Assembly (NCBI GenBank): GCA_951230915.1
Contig: OX579635.1
Location: 20,336,001-20,400,000 of the forward strand
Length of the DNA: 64,000 bases
Direction: 5' to 3'
Source: Antitrichia curtipendula
Taxonomy: Eukaryota > Streptophyta > Bryopsida > Hypnales > Leucodontaceae
The notes beneath the pieces were generated by a model. It did no database searches, had not been told where the DNA came from, and saw only the letters and a list, made by a program, of their open reading frames with translations. Shown in pieces: positions 45,014-58,500 of the stretch. Positions within the stretch are counted from its first letter, which is position 1. Every line of letters starts with the position of its first letter. The translations under genes and the position numbers were made by a program.

Positions 45014-47828
45014 CTAAAATTTTGATCGACCACCAACAGCTGCCTTGGCGGCCGCTTTGAGCAAGCCTGTTTTGGAAGGCCGGAACTTGGCTGGATTCAA
45101 GGCGCGACGGACCTTGGACACGGTCCACGCCGTTGCAAACACATGCCCCGCAGTGGCCAAAGTGGTTTCGGTTACTTGCCCTGCATCATCACCGTACCTG
45201 CATCAAAACACTCAAAAAATTATTAATAAGAAATTGCAATGGGCGTGACTACACAGTTCACCAGATGTCTGCAATTCGACCAGATTATCTTTTGGTTGAA
45301 TGTGAAAATCTTGACGAAGGCAATTTTCTTTGACTTCTGATCATGTATTCTGGATAGGTTAATAATGCTATGTATGCTTGTATGGTAGCAAAAAAATTGG
45401 CAAGGAAACGATTCCCAGCCCTTTCTACTCGCACATTTACTGTGTATCCTAACAAGTTTAAACACTTTGTTAAATAATGGTTTCTTAAAGGACATCGAAT
45501 AGCCCTCTTTGCATTACAGCTAATGAATTACCAAAAGGGTTACAAGTTACGATTTATTGATTCACAAATGAGAACCTGAAACTTGTTGAAATCACGAAAT
45601 GGCACAAACCTGTGACTGACAACGTCCTGCGTGTACATTTTCGTGGACTCCATCACATCAGTCCCCGCCTTCTCCACCGCATCGAACACTTTCGCTGCAC
45701 TCAGAAAATAGGTCAAATGATCAGTTATGGGGAAAACAATAGAATGGTTGTGTGCAAGCTTGAGCATCAAAAAATAAGGTTACAAATCCCGTCAGGAACC
45801 TGCTCCCATCTCCTACACTCATCAATAAGAACTCTTGCCTTCCAATGCACTTCGTTGGCCTTCAATTAGCAGTTCAATGTAAGCACAACTTGGCTAAACT
45901 GGTCGATGAACACTCATCTTTGAATGGAAATGGAGAGTTGATTGATTCAATGAGACCAAACTGGAGAATGAACGTACCGAAAGCATCCATGGAAACGAGG
46001 GCTACTTCGCCAGGCAGCAGCTTGAAGAACTTCTTGCCGGGCTTGGACTTCATCATGGCGCCCGAGAAGAATCCCACGGTTTTCACCACGCCCTCCAGCA
46101 CATTCTTCGCCACTTGCTCCGTTGCGATGGACATGTTCTGCACCCTGTTTTAACACAATCCCCATATCTCACATCGTCACTATTTTCTAGTATAATTAAA
46201 TTGGTTACGTCTACTACCTTAGTAACCAATTGTCAGTCACCGCATCAACAATGTGAATCATTCTATTCCTGTCGATCTCTACATATCTGCAAATACAAGA
46301 AGCAAATATCCTATACTCTCTATGACAACCAAATATTCATTTTTGATGTTGATAGCATGTTATAAAATTGAAATCCCAAGACCGCATATTGCATTTTGGA
46401 CGGTTTGGTTTAATGAGTATTGTGGAGGATCAGTTTTTGGAAAGGATCAATCAGTGTAATAGAACTCAAGTAAGGCCTCCTGTGGGCTTTGTGGGTTTAG
46501 GGTTTAGGTTTAGGGGTTGAAGAGAAGAGAGGGCTACGTACCTCTTAAGGTTGCGTAAGGTTTGCGGACTGATGGTGCTGGGTTTGGAGTTGGGTTTCAC
46601 CCGTCCCTTCACGTAAACGCTGCCATTCTCCAGGCGCGTCACCGTGGAGTCTCGGACTATGAAGATGCCCTTGATCAAATTCCCCGTGCCCTTGGCCATG
46701 CTCTTCGCCAGTCTGCTGTTGTACTCGTCCACATTCGGCGCCATGGTTCTCCAAAACTCGGCTTGATTGCCCTCCGTCACCTGCAACCATCAAAACACAT
46801 GTGATTGACCACGAGGTGAGAATTCATGGTTACTAAAAGAGCAATTCGATCGATCGTGTTATGAAAAACTACATTTCAGATGAAGCCAAATTTTATATCA
46901 CCACAATCAGCGAAGAGCGTTGCATGAGTTGGTCGAAACATAAATTACAAATCGGACTAAAGAAAGTACCCGAAAACCTACGAAAACTGCTTAAAGACGT
47001 AAGAATTTAGCGAAGAGCGTTGCATGTGTTAGCTGAAACATCACTACAATTCGACAGAAGAAAGAGCTTATACAGACATGGCGTAAAATATACCTGCTTC
47101 CCCTCGCTGGAAACAACAGCTTCCGGCACGACTTCCTGTCGATCTCCCTTAACAAGCTTCGGCTTCGAGAAGTTGCCGTATTTCTCCAGAAGCCCATCCA
47201 ACTCCCGCAGCTCCCGCTCGTGTCCTGCCACCGCGAACGTCACGCCATAGCTCAACACCTCATTCCCACTACCCCCCACAGTCTCCTTCGCCATCTGATC
47301 CACTCCTCTCGGCACACGAATCGTGAAGAAATAGTGCGTCTTGTCCAACTTCACCACCGCCTCATCCTGCGTCAACGGCCACCTCAAATCCTCCCCGACT
47401 CTCACAAACGCCACGATCCCATTCCCTTCTTGCTCGATTCTCACGACAGAGAATGCGCCTTCGGCTAAGAGCGGACTGCCGTCCTCGTCCACTAAGTGCA
47501 CCAGGGCGCCAGCAATCGTCACCAGAGTCTCCTCGGAAGACTCTGTAACCACTTCACCGTTGTTGGCATCCGTCACGGGAGTTGTTGTGACGGCATTGAA
47601 ATCGTAAATGTTGGACGCCGTTCGAAAGAGATGCTGCTCTTGGGCGTCTTCGTATTTCTCGCCGTTGTTGTTATAGCGGTGGCGAGGAGTGGTTGCGGAG
47701 AACGTGCGGAAGATTTCAGGCATGGCGGGGGGGAGCTCGGGGGTTGTTCTCTGGGGCGCCATGGAGGTGGAGCGAGGTGGATGCGCCGACCCAATGTCGT
47801 CAGAATTCTTTCTGCGTAACCAATTCAT
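45014..47828 (-). CDS. ERD7-like: senescence-domain protein, ERD7-like
   Basis: Five exons: 47828-47094, 46780-46542, 46144-45978, 45694-45610 and 45197-45014, all with GT/AG boundaries and matching phase, giving 469 aa. This is close to the length of Arabidopsis EARLY-RESPONSIVE TO DEHYDRATION 7. The N-terminal half has the family segment ending ELDGLLEKYGNFSKP. The senescence/spartin-associated domain follows from about residue 255: DEYNSRLAKSMAKGTGNLIKG, then MSIATEQVAKNVLEG and GFFSGAMMKSKPGKKFFKLLPGE, then TKMYTQDVVSHRYG and TAGHVFATAWTVSKVRRALNP near the C terminus. ERD7 proteins bind membrane lipids, and the family is tied to cold, drought and senescence responses and to lipid droplets. 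No defects seen. The start ATG (MNWLRRKN) is the first in frame. Confidence 0.92.
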
Positions 47829-49838
47829 CGTTCGATCTCGATAGAAGCAGCAGCACTAGCGGCGTAGAATTGGAGGTGTGAGAGGGACGCAGACTGGAAT
47901 CGGAAGTAGGGTTGGTGATTGCAGGAATTGAGATTGATGCAGCTGCGAAAAAGGGTCCGTTGCAGAAATGAGGTGGGACTGGATTGAAGTGTGAGGATCT
48001 GAAGGAGGACTTTATGTGGGCTTTGGTGGGGAGCCGGTGGATTGCGAGGAAGATCTTTTGGAGTCGGGCACTTGGCAGCAGTCGGTGGCGAGTCGGTGGT
48101 GGACAGGTGGCTCTGGAAGCCCGGTTGAAATTAATACAGACAGACCTCTATAATGTCACGTTCGTTTTGTACCACCCTCCTCTTCAGTCTAATATCACAT
48201 TCTGTAGACTGATGACTGTGAGAACCTCGGCGAGGCAAAGAAAGAGACTGAAACTCTGAATTAAAATATGACTTAACTTAAGCTTAAACTTAGATTACCG
48301 ACCAAAAAACTCTTCGGTGCCACCACGTGGCGGGTGGCTGGCTCAGCAGAAGGTGGTCGGAAGCACAACGCGTGTGCCCATGTGGCACTGAGTCCTGTCT
48401 CTCCTATGTAATTAAAACTTACAGCAGGACCTGAATTAGAATATTTAAATTCGGTCCTGCAATTCATGTCAGGCAGAGGGACCTTGTGAGTCGGAATTTT
48501 TTTTTTTTCTTCTTTCGGTTTCCATAATTTGCAACAACAGTAGAATACACAATCCCAATCCAGTGAAAAGAGGCTGTCACCCATGGTTTGTATTCCTTGC
48601 TCAAAAAATTTAAAGGCCGTTGATTGTTTGTTTTTTTTAAATGTTTACCTTCGAAATCACCGTTGATTTCTTAGAAAATCACAAGCTGTTGATTTTGTGA
48701 GATTTAACTTGAGCCGTCCAAATATCAATGTGGATACGGATACCAAAATGAATATTGGATATGGATACAATATTGTATATAAATATGCAATAAATACTGA
48801 ATGTAAATACGGATACAAATATGGTATAATATTGGATATGAATATGGGTACGGGTATAGGTACAAGATATAGGATGTTGTTTATCCCATATTGTTTGTCA
48901 ATTGCATTCCTTTCTGAAAATTACAAGAGGGTAGGGGGAAGGGGGAGGGTATAAAAATTTTAAAATTAATTTTAAAAAATCCTGGGGGTTATCGGAGAAT
49001 TAATATAAAAAATTGGATTTTGGGTGAATTGTGACACTTTTGTCACACAATGCACCCAAAAGAGGCAGTCACTGCCTACACCCTAATACTATAGTTGTGA
49101 TCTTTGTTGGAATGATCAGGCATTTACACCTAGAAGTATGGATTGGATGGGATATGTTTTAGGTGGATTAAATGAAATTTATCATCAATATACTATACAA
49201 AATTGGTTGTAATCATCCATAGTGAGACATTCATCCATAAATGACAATATTGTATCACTCCATTGTATAGCAGATTTTGATGATATCCTTAAAAAATTCA
49301 TTGATATTACATAGAATATAAATTGCAAGTATTCTAGATGAAATAGAAAAAATGCAATAAATTGTCAAAAAAACAACACAAGAGCTTATTTAGTTCCCAC
49401 AAAATAAAATAAAATTTAAACTTATTTCATTCCTTTGCATAATTGTAATAGAGTTATCTTTATTCATTTAAATTGGAGGTAATTACATTGATACAATGAA
49501 AAAAGGAGTGAATCTAAATGATAAATAATGTTATGAATAGATGTCATACTTTCATCGATGAACCAATTCATAATTTCTTCTTAAATTATTCAATCACACA
49601 TATTTTTTACTCTATCTAATAATCTCATTATCCATAATTCATATATGCTTTGAACAAATATTATGATCTTCAAGATGCATTGTCTAATGATTACAATTTT
49701 TTTGTAATAGATCATACCCAAAGATATTTGTAATTCTATATGGTTGAATGATTGAAATATTTTTACACTTTCAACCAACAAACAATATATTTCAAATGAT
49801 AGTCCAAGATTGTGGTTGCTACCAACTACAATTAAAGT
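47829..49838. other. promoter side of the ERD7-like gene and gene-free spacer
   Basis: 47829-48200 is probably leader and promoter. 48715-48880 is a degenerate (GGATAYGGATAYAAATAT)-like repeat that produces an artefactual open frame. The rest is AT-rich with no supported gene. Confidence 0.45.
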
Positions 49839-50030
49839 AGGAGTACCCTATTTGTGCCACAATTCAAAAGTCATTCTATTTGTGTCACAATTCAATAAGT
49901 CATTCTATTTGTGCCAATATGTATGTTTGGAGTACGTTTGGAGTACATTTTGAACTTTCAAGGATATTGTACCAATACATAGTGGCTGCAAAGTGGTACA
50001 TATAGTCAAATGACACAAATAGGGTCTCCT
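49839..50030. mobile_element. 192-bp MITE candidate
   Basis: The left end is AGGAGTACCCTATTTGTGCC; the right end, reverse complemented, is AGGAGACCCTATTTGTGTC, with a one-base gap. The internal direct repeat TCATTCTATTTGTG(T/C)C occurs twice near the left end. No target duplication is clear. Confidence 0.6.
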
Positions 50031-50968
50031 CCCTTACTTAAGCTCTAATGAGATAAGGCCCATTGTTAGAATTCTAGCATCAATAGTCTTACCCTAGCTC
50101 TATGTTGCCAATCACAACTTGCCACAACATGCCACAACAGCAAAACTAGTATACATTGAGATTATGGCAAGAATTGAAACCGAGAACGGTAAGAATGCTG
50201 ATTCGACTAACTTTGTTTCTAACTTCGCGTCAATTTCAAGGCTTCCTATTCCAGTTGGCAACGAAGGTGCTGCGCAGACTATTACATGTCACTGGCAGTA
50301 CTTGGTGTTGCTCTGCGTCCCCTCTTCTCCCTACTTGGTGTTGTTTTCGACAATTTCTTTTCCCAATTCAGTGTCAAAAACAACACCCTTCTTTGGTAGT
50401 GTGATCTGATTCAAGAAAACAATTCTCACAGGTTTTTGTATGATAGTTGAAGGACATCATCACAATCACCAGAGTACGCTAATCAATGATCTCAATTCAA
50501 TAGGGTACTCTAATCACCACCAGTCACCAGATTCGAATACACAAAGAAAAGAAGCAACAGCGGTTTGTATTGTAGAGGAACCAGAAGAAAAAAATTTCGT
50601 ACCCCTAACGTCAAGGTCCAATCCTTTGAAGACCCCCATCCCAACTTCAGCATGTAATTCAAGGATCCCATATATCAAAACCCTTACTGAGCAGAGCGTG
50701 TAGGGTTTAAGGCAAGAATGACTGTTACACTTTGCAAGCCATCCTGCTTAGGGTCTAATAAACAAATTACAAAAACAGGTCCCCCAGGGATTGATTTCAT
50801 TGACATTTGATTTTCATAGATACACTAGGGTCCTGAATATGTCAGATAGGACTTCGGCACCCTACAAAACGCCGGGTTGCCTTATATACAATTCCTGTTC
50901 TAGAAAAGCATAAGAAAAACAGAAAGGAAACGATATGTCCATGGTCTTACAGTCGAACCGCTCCACGC
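50031..50968. other. 3' flank of the SWIM-RING gene
   Basis: Two plus-strand open frames (50119-50409, 50440-50703) have no recognisable content. The word ACTCTAATCACCACCAGTCACCAG and a related CATCACAATCACCAGAGTACG lie close together near 50455-50530. No gene called. Confidence 0.35.
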
Positions 50969-52589
50969 TCATAAGCGTCTCCTGGAATGAGAACCTATCC
51001 ACTCCCAGCTGTTGGGATACAATGATGCCAAGCTTGCGTCCTGATGAGCGTGCGCCTCCGAGTACGAAGCAAGGTTCACATAACCATCACCATCGGTCTT
51101 CTCATTCGGACCATTCTTCCTCATACCATCAAGCCAGTCAGCCCTACAATAGATACAAGTCACTTTGCCTCCTGTGCTCCGTTTGCTGCGGCTCCATTTC
51201 TCGAAGCAATCACGATGCACGTTGTTGCCACAAATCTTGCAAAAAACAACCGGTTCCCGAGGTTTGCCATCGCCACGCGCCATTGTTTCGTAGCAGACGG
51301 GACAGTCTCCGTCCAGGTCTCTCTGAATACTTTTCTCTGTCTCATCGGGTGGGGAATTTGATTCTGGTTTGGTTCCTGCATCAGAAAATTATGACAAAGG
51401 GTATAAGTCGTTGAGTTCTCGGATATACTAATAAAACTTCAGACGATCATGTTGCTTATGTTCTATCATGTCGCACATATGTTATACGCAATGGAAACGT
51501 GGTGGGTCCATAACTTGAGCGACATTTCCAAAAAAAAATGGAGCAATGCAGAACTTTACTTCACAGGAGCAATGTTCAGAAAACCTCTCCTCCTTCGAGG
51601 TCGCTAAGGAGTCAGTAACCATGTAGATAGTTAATCCCTCGGTTGTAAGACCATGTACTTATGCAACTACCTCACCCTTCTCCATGTGTTTCAATGTCTT
51701 TTGGTCTTTGACCCAATCAACTTCAAATTGCTATTAAAAATTCAATTTTCATAAATTTCCTCATTTGTGAGATGGATAATAAACTAGACTTCTTGTGCTT
51801 CATTTCATTAGTTGACGGCAAAAACAAAAGAAATCATTTTTCAACCCTAAAATCAGGTCTGAAGTACTGGGGAAAAGTGATTTGGGACAAATGAATTATG
51901 CAAAAAGGGACTAGAAAAATGGGACGGAGGGGGGAGTATCATTCAAAACGCGAGCAGAACAATCGGTAACTATAAAGGACATCCAGTTTATAATTCTCTC
52001 ATTAATTTAATGCAAAGCACAATTCGATTTCACATATTGGCTGAAAAATATTAAAAGCATGCGCACCTTATGTCATGTTGCTTCACTGAAAATTGAGGAC
52101 AGAAAACGAACCTGTCATTTCATGGAACCGCTGCCGAACAAGTTGACTGGCAAGAACACCTTCATTGGTAGCTGAGATGTTCAGCAAGTCTTCAAGCTCA
52201 CTCGTCAGCAATGCTTTTTGCCAAACTCTAGGGTCTGACTCCGGCAGCTTGAGCACACGCAACATTACAAACAATAAATGCTTGCACGTATTCCCCTTCG
52301 CAGCATCTGGACAAGTACAGGAAGGTCTCTTTTCCAATTTCACGGAGTACACATTTCCAGTTGCACCGAGAACAAAAAATTCGCATCCAGTCGGTGAACT
52401 CTCACCCATCATCTTCTTCTCAATAAGGTAAAGCCGGTGTTGGTAAGCTCGTTGTATGCGCTCCCTGATGGCTATCGAGGGGCTCTTCACGAATCGTGCC
52501 ATTCGCTTCTCCGCTGGTGTCTCAGTTTTTGACTTCCGTGCTCGTTTCGGCGTCGAGGGTTCTGACGAAGATGGTCCTGCGGGTGCCAT
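50969..52589 (-). CDS. SWIM and RING zinc-finger protein, probable E3 ubiquitin ligase
   Basis: Two coding exons, 52589-52112 and 51375-50969 (GTTCGT donor, GATGCAG acceptor, phase kept), give 294 aa. Residues 1-30 are Ser/Pro/Lys-rich with PKRARKSK, a probable nuclear signal. The SWIM finger is at 91-104, CTC then eight residues then CKH (C-x-C-x8-C-x-H). The RING-type finger is at 184-236: CPVC, CKIC, H213, C216, CIYC. This layout matches ZSWIM2-like proteins, in which the RING recruits an E2 enzyme and SWIM contributes to substrate or partner binding. Plant relatives are often labelled MEKK1-like in databases, which is misleading because no kinase domain is present. A splice acceptor (GTGTGCAG) 16 bases before the ATG indicates a 5'-UTR intron. 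No defects seen. Confidence 0.9.
51900..51937. mobile_element. solo Stowaway-like terminus in SWIM-RING intron
   Basis: GGGACGGAGGGGGGAG followed by TA is, on the reverse strand, CTCCCCCCTCCGTCCC, nearly the canonical Stowaway end. It lies inside the gene's intron (51376-52111). I found no matching opposite end, so this is a truncated or chance terminus. Confidence 0.5.
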
Positions 52590-53542
52590 CTCTTTCCTCT
52601 TGAACCTGCACACGAAGAACAAGGCCGTTTAGGGTTCAGAGCGACTCTGAACGTGCTAATTCATTAGTGTACAATCCGCGCATCATAGAGTCCAGAAATC
52701 CAAGTATGACCATAAATCAGGGTACACCCAAACCTAATTTCCCCTCACCACATAGGGTACCAAAATTCCGCTATGATGTAGTTAGAATGTTTCCAACACA
52801 ATGTGGCAAGTGTGCAGGAATGTCATTCAAGAGAAAATCGTCTTAAAGACGTTCGAGTGTCCAGTAAGGGTTTACAAATCCTAGGATCACTCGCTTTGAA
52901 ATTATACCCTCAGAAGACGAAATTCACATCTTACAATGTACCCATCCTCAAATTCAAAAGCCAGACGCCACTCCTCACAACCCTAAACTCAACCGACCAA
53001 AAAACGCTTTCATAAACAGGTCCAGAGCTCTATCCCGAAAGCAATTTCACACGTTGTCTACCTCGGCATTGCGCTGGCGTGTGCAACCCAAGTGCAAGAA
53101 ATTCCGTTTGATCAATGCAGGAAGCCGCTTTCATGCATGTAAGCAATGGAAATCGAATGCTCCAAAATCAAAGGGAAATATTTCCTCTGTACGTGCAAAG
53201 ATTCGAAGAGGATTAGCGTTGTAGATGGAAGGCGGGTCGAAAACTAAAATGAAGAATTCGTGTCTTGAAAATGGCAGCGAGACGGGGAATTTGGCATTGC
53301 GGCGGGCGGGTCTCGTCACTAACTCGTCGAGGACGACTGCGGGAAGGCTGACTGGAGCAGACTGAATGCGGAATTCAATGCCCTACGTGTACATGAAGGC
53401 CAGATTCGGCATAAATTAAGTCATTTAAAAAAAGAAGTGTTACGTGTCATCTTTTCAATGGCGTGAGGTGACGTGTCCCTCGAGAATCTGACATGGAAAT
53501 TCTATTTCGGCACCTTGTATCCATTTCCAAGGTGAAGATCCA
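52590..53542. promoter_or_regulatory. 5' leader, intron and promoter side of the SWIM-RING gene
   Basis: The region upstream of the acceptor at 52606 should contain a 5'-UTR intron and leader exon. GC-richer sequence at 53260-53350 may mark the promoter. Boundaries not determined. Confidence 0.35.
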
Positions 53543-53546
53543 TTAA

Positions 53547-54192
53547 CCCCAAAATGACCCTGGAAATTCCAGAGCTTCTAGGAATTTGTTCTAAATTGAA
53601 TTAAAAGCCAACATTTTGATAAGTTGTATCAATTTTTTTTTAATTGTAACCGTATAAAATCAAACTAGACATGTTAGATATCACATTAGAAAAGAAAACA
53701 CAATAATATCTCTTACGGATTGAAAGATTATAATGTTTGATCATGAGGGTGTTAAAACTGTGAAAGTGATTTGAAGTCTTTCAATCTTCTTTTTACATAT
53801 CAAATCTAAAAAGTTGGTCACCAAAAAAATATGAGGTTGAAGGGCCTAACATGCATAACCCCAATCAATTTATGACTTCTCAAAATCTACCCTACAATTT
53901 TTTTGGATGAATTTCTAATGTGATTTTTTCTCAAAGATCTAGTGTATTTGAGGCTTATTCCCAAGAGCCCTCAACACTACAAAAGTCAAGATTGCAATGG
54001 ACACCCGTGCACAAAATCTTGAATAGAAAAATCATAATCAATCATTTTCAAGATCAGATTTTTGAACCTAACATTAAACTTCAAAAATAATTTATCAAAA
54101 ATATAAATTACAAAAAATAGTAGTTTGGTACGGTTTTATTTAACTTCAAAAATTGGTCAAGGACACATTCTGTCCTTAGGGTCCTTTTGGGG
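53547..54192. mobile_element. 646-bp TTAA-flanked piggyBac-type non-autonomous element
   Basis: Flanked by TTAA at 53543-53546 and 54193-54196. The left end is CCCCAAAATGACCCT and the right end, reverse complemented, is CCCCAAAAGGACCCT, a 15-bp inverted repeat with one mismatch. The interior is AT-rich and has no transposase. It inserted within 250 bp of the SWIM-RING promoter side. Confidence 0.8.
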
Positions 54193-55520
54193 TTAACTTC
54201 TAAAGTCTCAAGGCCTTTTTCCCATCAAAACCACTCAAAATTTCCATTTCTATTGTAAAGAGCAAAAAAAAAAATTTATTATTTTTTTACATAAGGTAGT
54301 GTACTCTAAAAGCATTCATCTTCTTCAAACCGCCCCTATTTTTAGGTGGAGAATGGAGATGGGGTGATCCTTAAATGGACCAGTTTAGCAATTGAATGCA
54401 TGGAGGAAAAAATATTTTTCTATTGCAAGAGCCAATCACTATCTTTGATTTCTGCTCATCTTTTTACAAGTTGCAAGTGGACGGATTTTGGAAGACCTAT
54501 GTTCACAAATAGGTGCCTATGCCCCAAATCTTTAAAAATTTATAAGTAATTCAAAAATGCTTGGAAAAACACAAAACCACTTGTGTTAGGTTCCACATCT
54601 ATTTTTCTATCTCTGAAAAATGATCTAAAAATATTTCTGTCTATAGAAGCCTGTGAAAAAGGCGGATTAGCCTTAAATGGTCGCTTTAAGAGCATGTTAC
54701 CTAATCTAACTCCTAGATCTTGTACTACATTTGTAAAAGTTTGCATAGAATTTTTTTCAGAAACTTTAACCTTGTAGATTGCAAGGTATTTTCATTTAAA
54801 GTAAAGAATACAAGATTTTTTACAACTAGATTTTTTGGCTTTGAATCTTCTTAAATTAAATTTTTTGTTCTATTGGTTTTAATTTTCTAATTTTTATATT
54901 AAAGAATTGAGTTGATAATATATGGAAAAAAATTCAACAAAAAAACACTTAATTTCACATTTTTAATAAATTGTTATATAGAAGTAAATTCAAAGATTGA
55001 AGGGATATCTAAACCGTTAATAGTTCTAAGATGGAATTTAAACACAATAATTCCAATGGTGAGATTGTTCTAGCAAGAGATCTTAATCCTACCTAATAAT
55101 TTTTTTTGAAAAATTATAAAAATTACATTAAAAAATGGATTCTATGAGTTATTTTTTCAAGAAAATGCTTAAATTGTCCGACAAATAAGATTGTCCATAA
55201 CTTTCTCATCACTAGTCCAAATTCAATGAATCAAAGCTTTAGATGTAGACAAAAATATAATCTTTGAGAAAAAAAATAAAAAAATAAAAAAATTCAATTT
55301 TTTGTGATTTTTTTTAGATTGCTCCTTGAGCTGCTTTTTGGACTCATGGTGCCTGCATTTTTGTTCCCGAGCACCAATTGAAATAAAAATTACATTCTCA
55401 GAAAACTAATCTAATTTTCTATCTTGGAAAAAAATTCAAAAAGATCATGTCAAAAATTGAGATCACACAAACATACTCGAAATCCCAAGAGTCCTTCATA
55501 GCCCGGGGGGGTTACTTAGA
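54193..55520. repeat. dispersed repeat R1, copy 2
   Basis: Aligns with 12509-13444 in the same orientation (shared blocks listed there). The left boundary is the same TTAA that closes the element at 53547-54192. The right end near 55508 reads GGGGGGGTTAC, one base off TTAA. Open frames 54346-54549 and 54583-54777 fall inside the repeat. Confidence 0.55.
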
Positions 55521-58500
55521 GTATCCATTAGAAACCACGTGCAAACAAAACTTTGGACCCCCTATATACTTTTTTAATTTTGAATATGAAAAATATGAAA
55601 AAATATGAATAGATTTTCCTACTTTGAAAGTTTATGTTTTGAATTATTGATATTTTTATTTGTTAATAATAATTAGTTACAAATTTTTGAAGTAAAAATA
55701 TACACTATGGAATTGAAAAATAACTTTCACACTCCTATATTATATAAGAAAAAATTGTCTAAAAAATGAACAAAAAATTCCTAAAAATAACTCTCAATTG
55801 ATTGAATTGAAAGCTCATTTTGAGTTGAATATTGATTCGATGGTCATCTAAATGTGTTCTCTGTAACCATTATTGAATGCTCTTAGTGTTTTTAAGCAAA
55901 TGATTCACATTGTACAAAAAAATATGATTTCCACAGTGACCAGCCGAGCTGGTAAGAGTTAAAGTCTTGCATCAATCCATCACAAAAAAAACTAATAAAT
56001 GCAAATTCAGCTACATTAGGTTGAGTTAGTAGCCACAATCAATGTTGTGAATGATGGTAATGGAGTGATTAGTGACTATAATAGGAACTTCTACCTTTTG
56101 AATGGAAATTCTTCAAAGAATTTAACTTTTTAGGCATGCATTTTGTGGTCATGAAAAGAAATATTGTAATTGCTTTAGGTCAATATGATAACCATTTTGG
56201 ATACACTTTTTGTTGATTTGGAGGTAGTCTGGAGGGGGCAATTGGGCAATACATTTCAAAAATTCATAACAAATTTATACTTTGTCTAAAAAATAAAATA
56301 TTAATTGCTCTTTTTATTTACACTTATCTTTATGAGAATTTTAAAAAATTCCAACAATGTCAATATGACAAACTAGTCATTATGCCAGGTATAAATTGGC
56401 TAATCTAATATTTTGATCCCCAACCCAACAAGTTTATAATTGTGATTGAGTCAATTTTTGTAAAGATGACAATCCCAAGTTGGATAAAGAGAGCCTTGCT
56501 ATTTTTCATAACACAAACCTACTTTAGCATTTTACATATCTACTAGGTAGCAAAAAAACATGTGGGTTACATTACTAGGTCTAATGCATCGTCATTTTAA
56601 AAATAGTTATGGGTACATATTCAAAAGTAACTCCATCCATGCAAGAATGAACAATTAAAAATATAACAATTTAACGTTTGAGATTTATAGTACGTTCATG
56701 TATTGTCTAAAATTCACTAATTTGAAATTCCAACTACCACCAATGCAAGTTAGAGTTTCAATTAATAGCCACCAAATTTGAATTCCAATAGACAAAAATG
56801 GTGATATATTGAAGAATCATTTATAACCACTATAAAGAAATTTTCACATCACAATTATTTATGGAAATAAGTATGCAACATTTTTTATAGAAAATAAAAG
56901 AGGACATTATTTCCGTCACTGCACTTTGTTATTTTCCATAACAAGGGGTTGCATACCAATTACCTAGTCTATAATGCAATTTAAGTGAAGTTCACTCATT
57001 TTTTGAGATATTGATGGGCTCTTGTCTTTTGAACTCCTACTTTTGAAGAATAATTTTAATACATGTTTAGACACTAATAGAAAGCTATTATTTTTCACTT
57101 CAAATATTCATAAAATTTTCAAAACAAATAAATTATTTTGCCATTGACTTTTTCTCCAAAAGGCTAATCAATACAAACCAATCAATTATGATTCTTTCAT
57201 AATATAAGAAGGCAAATCTCTTGAAAGGACAAAAATGGAATATTTTATCTTAACAAGTTGTGCCCATCTAATAACATTTTTCACTATGGCTAAGATAGGA
57301 TACACATGAAGGTATCATGCTAGCATGTGAGTTTAGGATCTTGAACTCATAAGCCTAAGCTCCTATGTTATAAGCACCTTCTATGGTTGTAGAGTATTTA
57401 CTTACACATAAGCTCAAGGCTCACAAGCTCGCATTTGTAGGCTCACACACTAGCGTCATTGGTCTATATCGTAGAAGCCTTCTATGATTATAAGGTACCT
57501 ATCTTATAGATATGTATATTATAGGTGTTTATGTTATAAGCACCTTCAATGGATGTAGAAATTAAATATCTACTTATATATGTACATTTGTTCAAGGCTC
57601 ATATGCTTGTATTTCCATGTGCACATGATGGTATCATTGGATTGTAGGATACATACTTACACCTAAGCTCAAGGTTTATATGCTCACATTTCTAGACTAA
57701 CAAGTTAGTGATGTTGTACTATAAACCTAAGGGGCACTTCATACTATAGCCAAAAGCCAAGAGGTCGTAGATTTCTACCAATCACATTTCAAGAAACCAA
57801 GAGTTTGGCCTCTCAACCCTTCACAATAAAAGATAGAGTCAAAAGGCCATTGCACTTTAAATACCTACATGGCAATAAATTGTCAAAGGAAGCTTGTGTT
57901 GGTTAGAAATGGAGATCCAAATTAAACTATGGTCAAGAGGCCGTCAATTTATTTTTTAAATAATTAAAAAAATTGACAAGATTTCAATTGTTAGATTGGT
58001 ATGGATTTGAACGTTGGGCTTGACCTTTAGAGACTTCACACTATGGATGATTGAAGGCTCAAATTCCTATATTTTATTGCTTATTTATTGCTTGTTTCTT
58101 TGGATTTTCAACAAAGTTTGACAACTCAAATTCCATGGCCTTTCAACTTGGACGGACATAATATGAAGTGCCCCAAAGTGTGTACAAAAATTGGGTGTAA
58201 AACTTCAAAAATCAGATGATCGACGACAAAATCATGATGCCAATTCTTCTTCTACCAAATTTGCATTGCCTAAGCATTGAGTACAATAGGGGACAATATC
58301 ATCATAAAGATTTATTTAAACTTCAATGAATTTCACTTAATTCAATGTTAGAAACAAAGTACTTAATGATCAAAATTACATTCTAAATTTTTTTAAGTTA
58401 ATCTTCTGAATCTGTTTAAAATATAATCTTTGGCTTTTCATAAATAATGCAACTTCCGGTTGGCAACAATTCTCATATTTACTTGTTCACCGGATTTGAA

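Noticed and set aside
46562..47881. Several 60-107-codon plus-strand frames
   Set aside because: Antisense shadows of the ERD7-like exons.
48697..48954. 85-codon Tyr/Gly/Asn-rich frame
   Set aside because: Produced by a degenerate GGATAY-type simple repeat.
50119..50703. Two plus-strand frames of 87-96 codons
   Set aside because: No recognisable content; the region is more likely the 3' side of the SWIM-RING gene.
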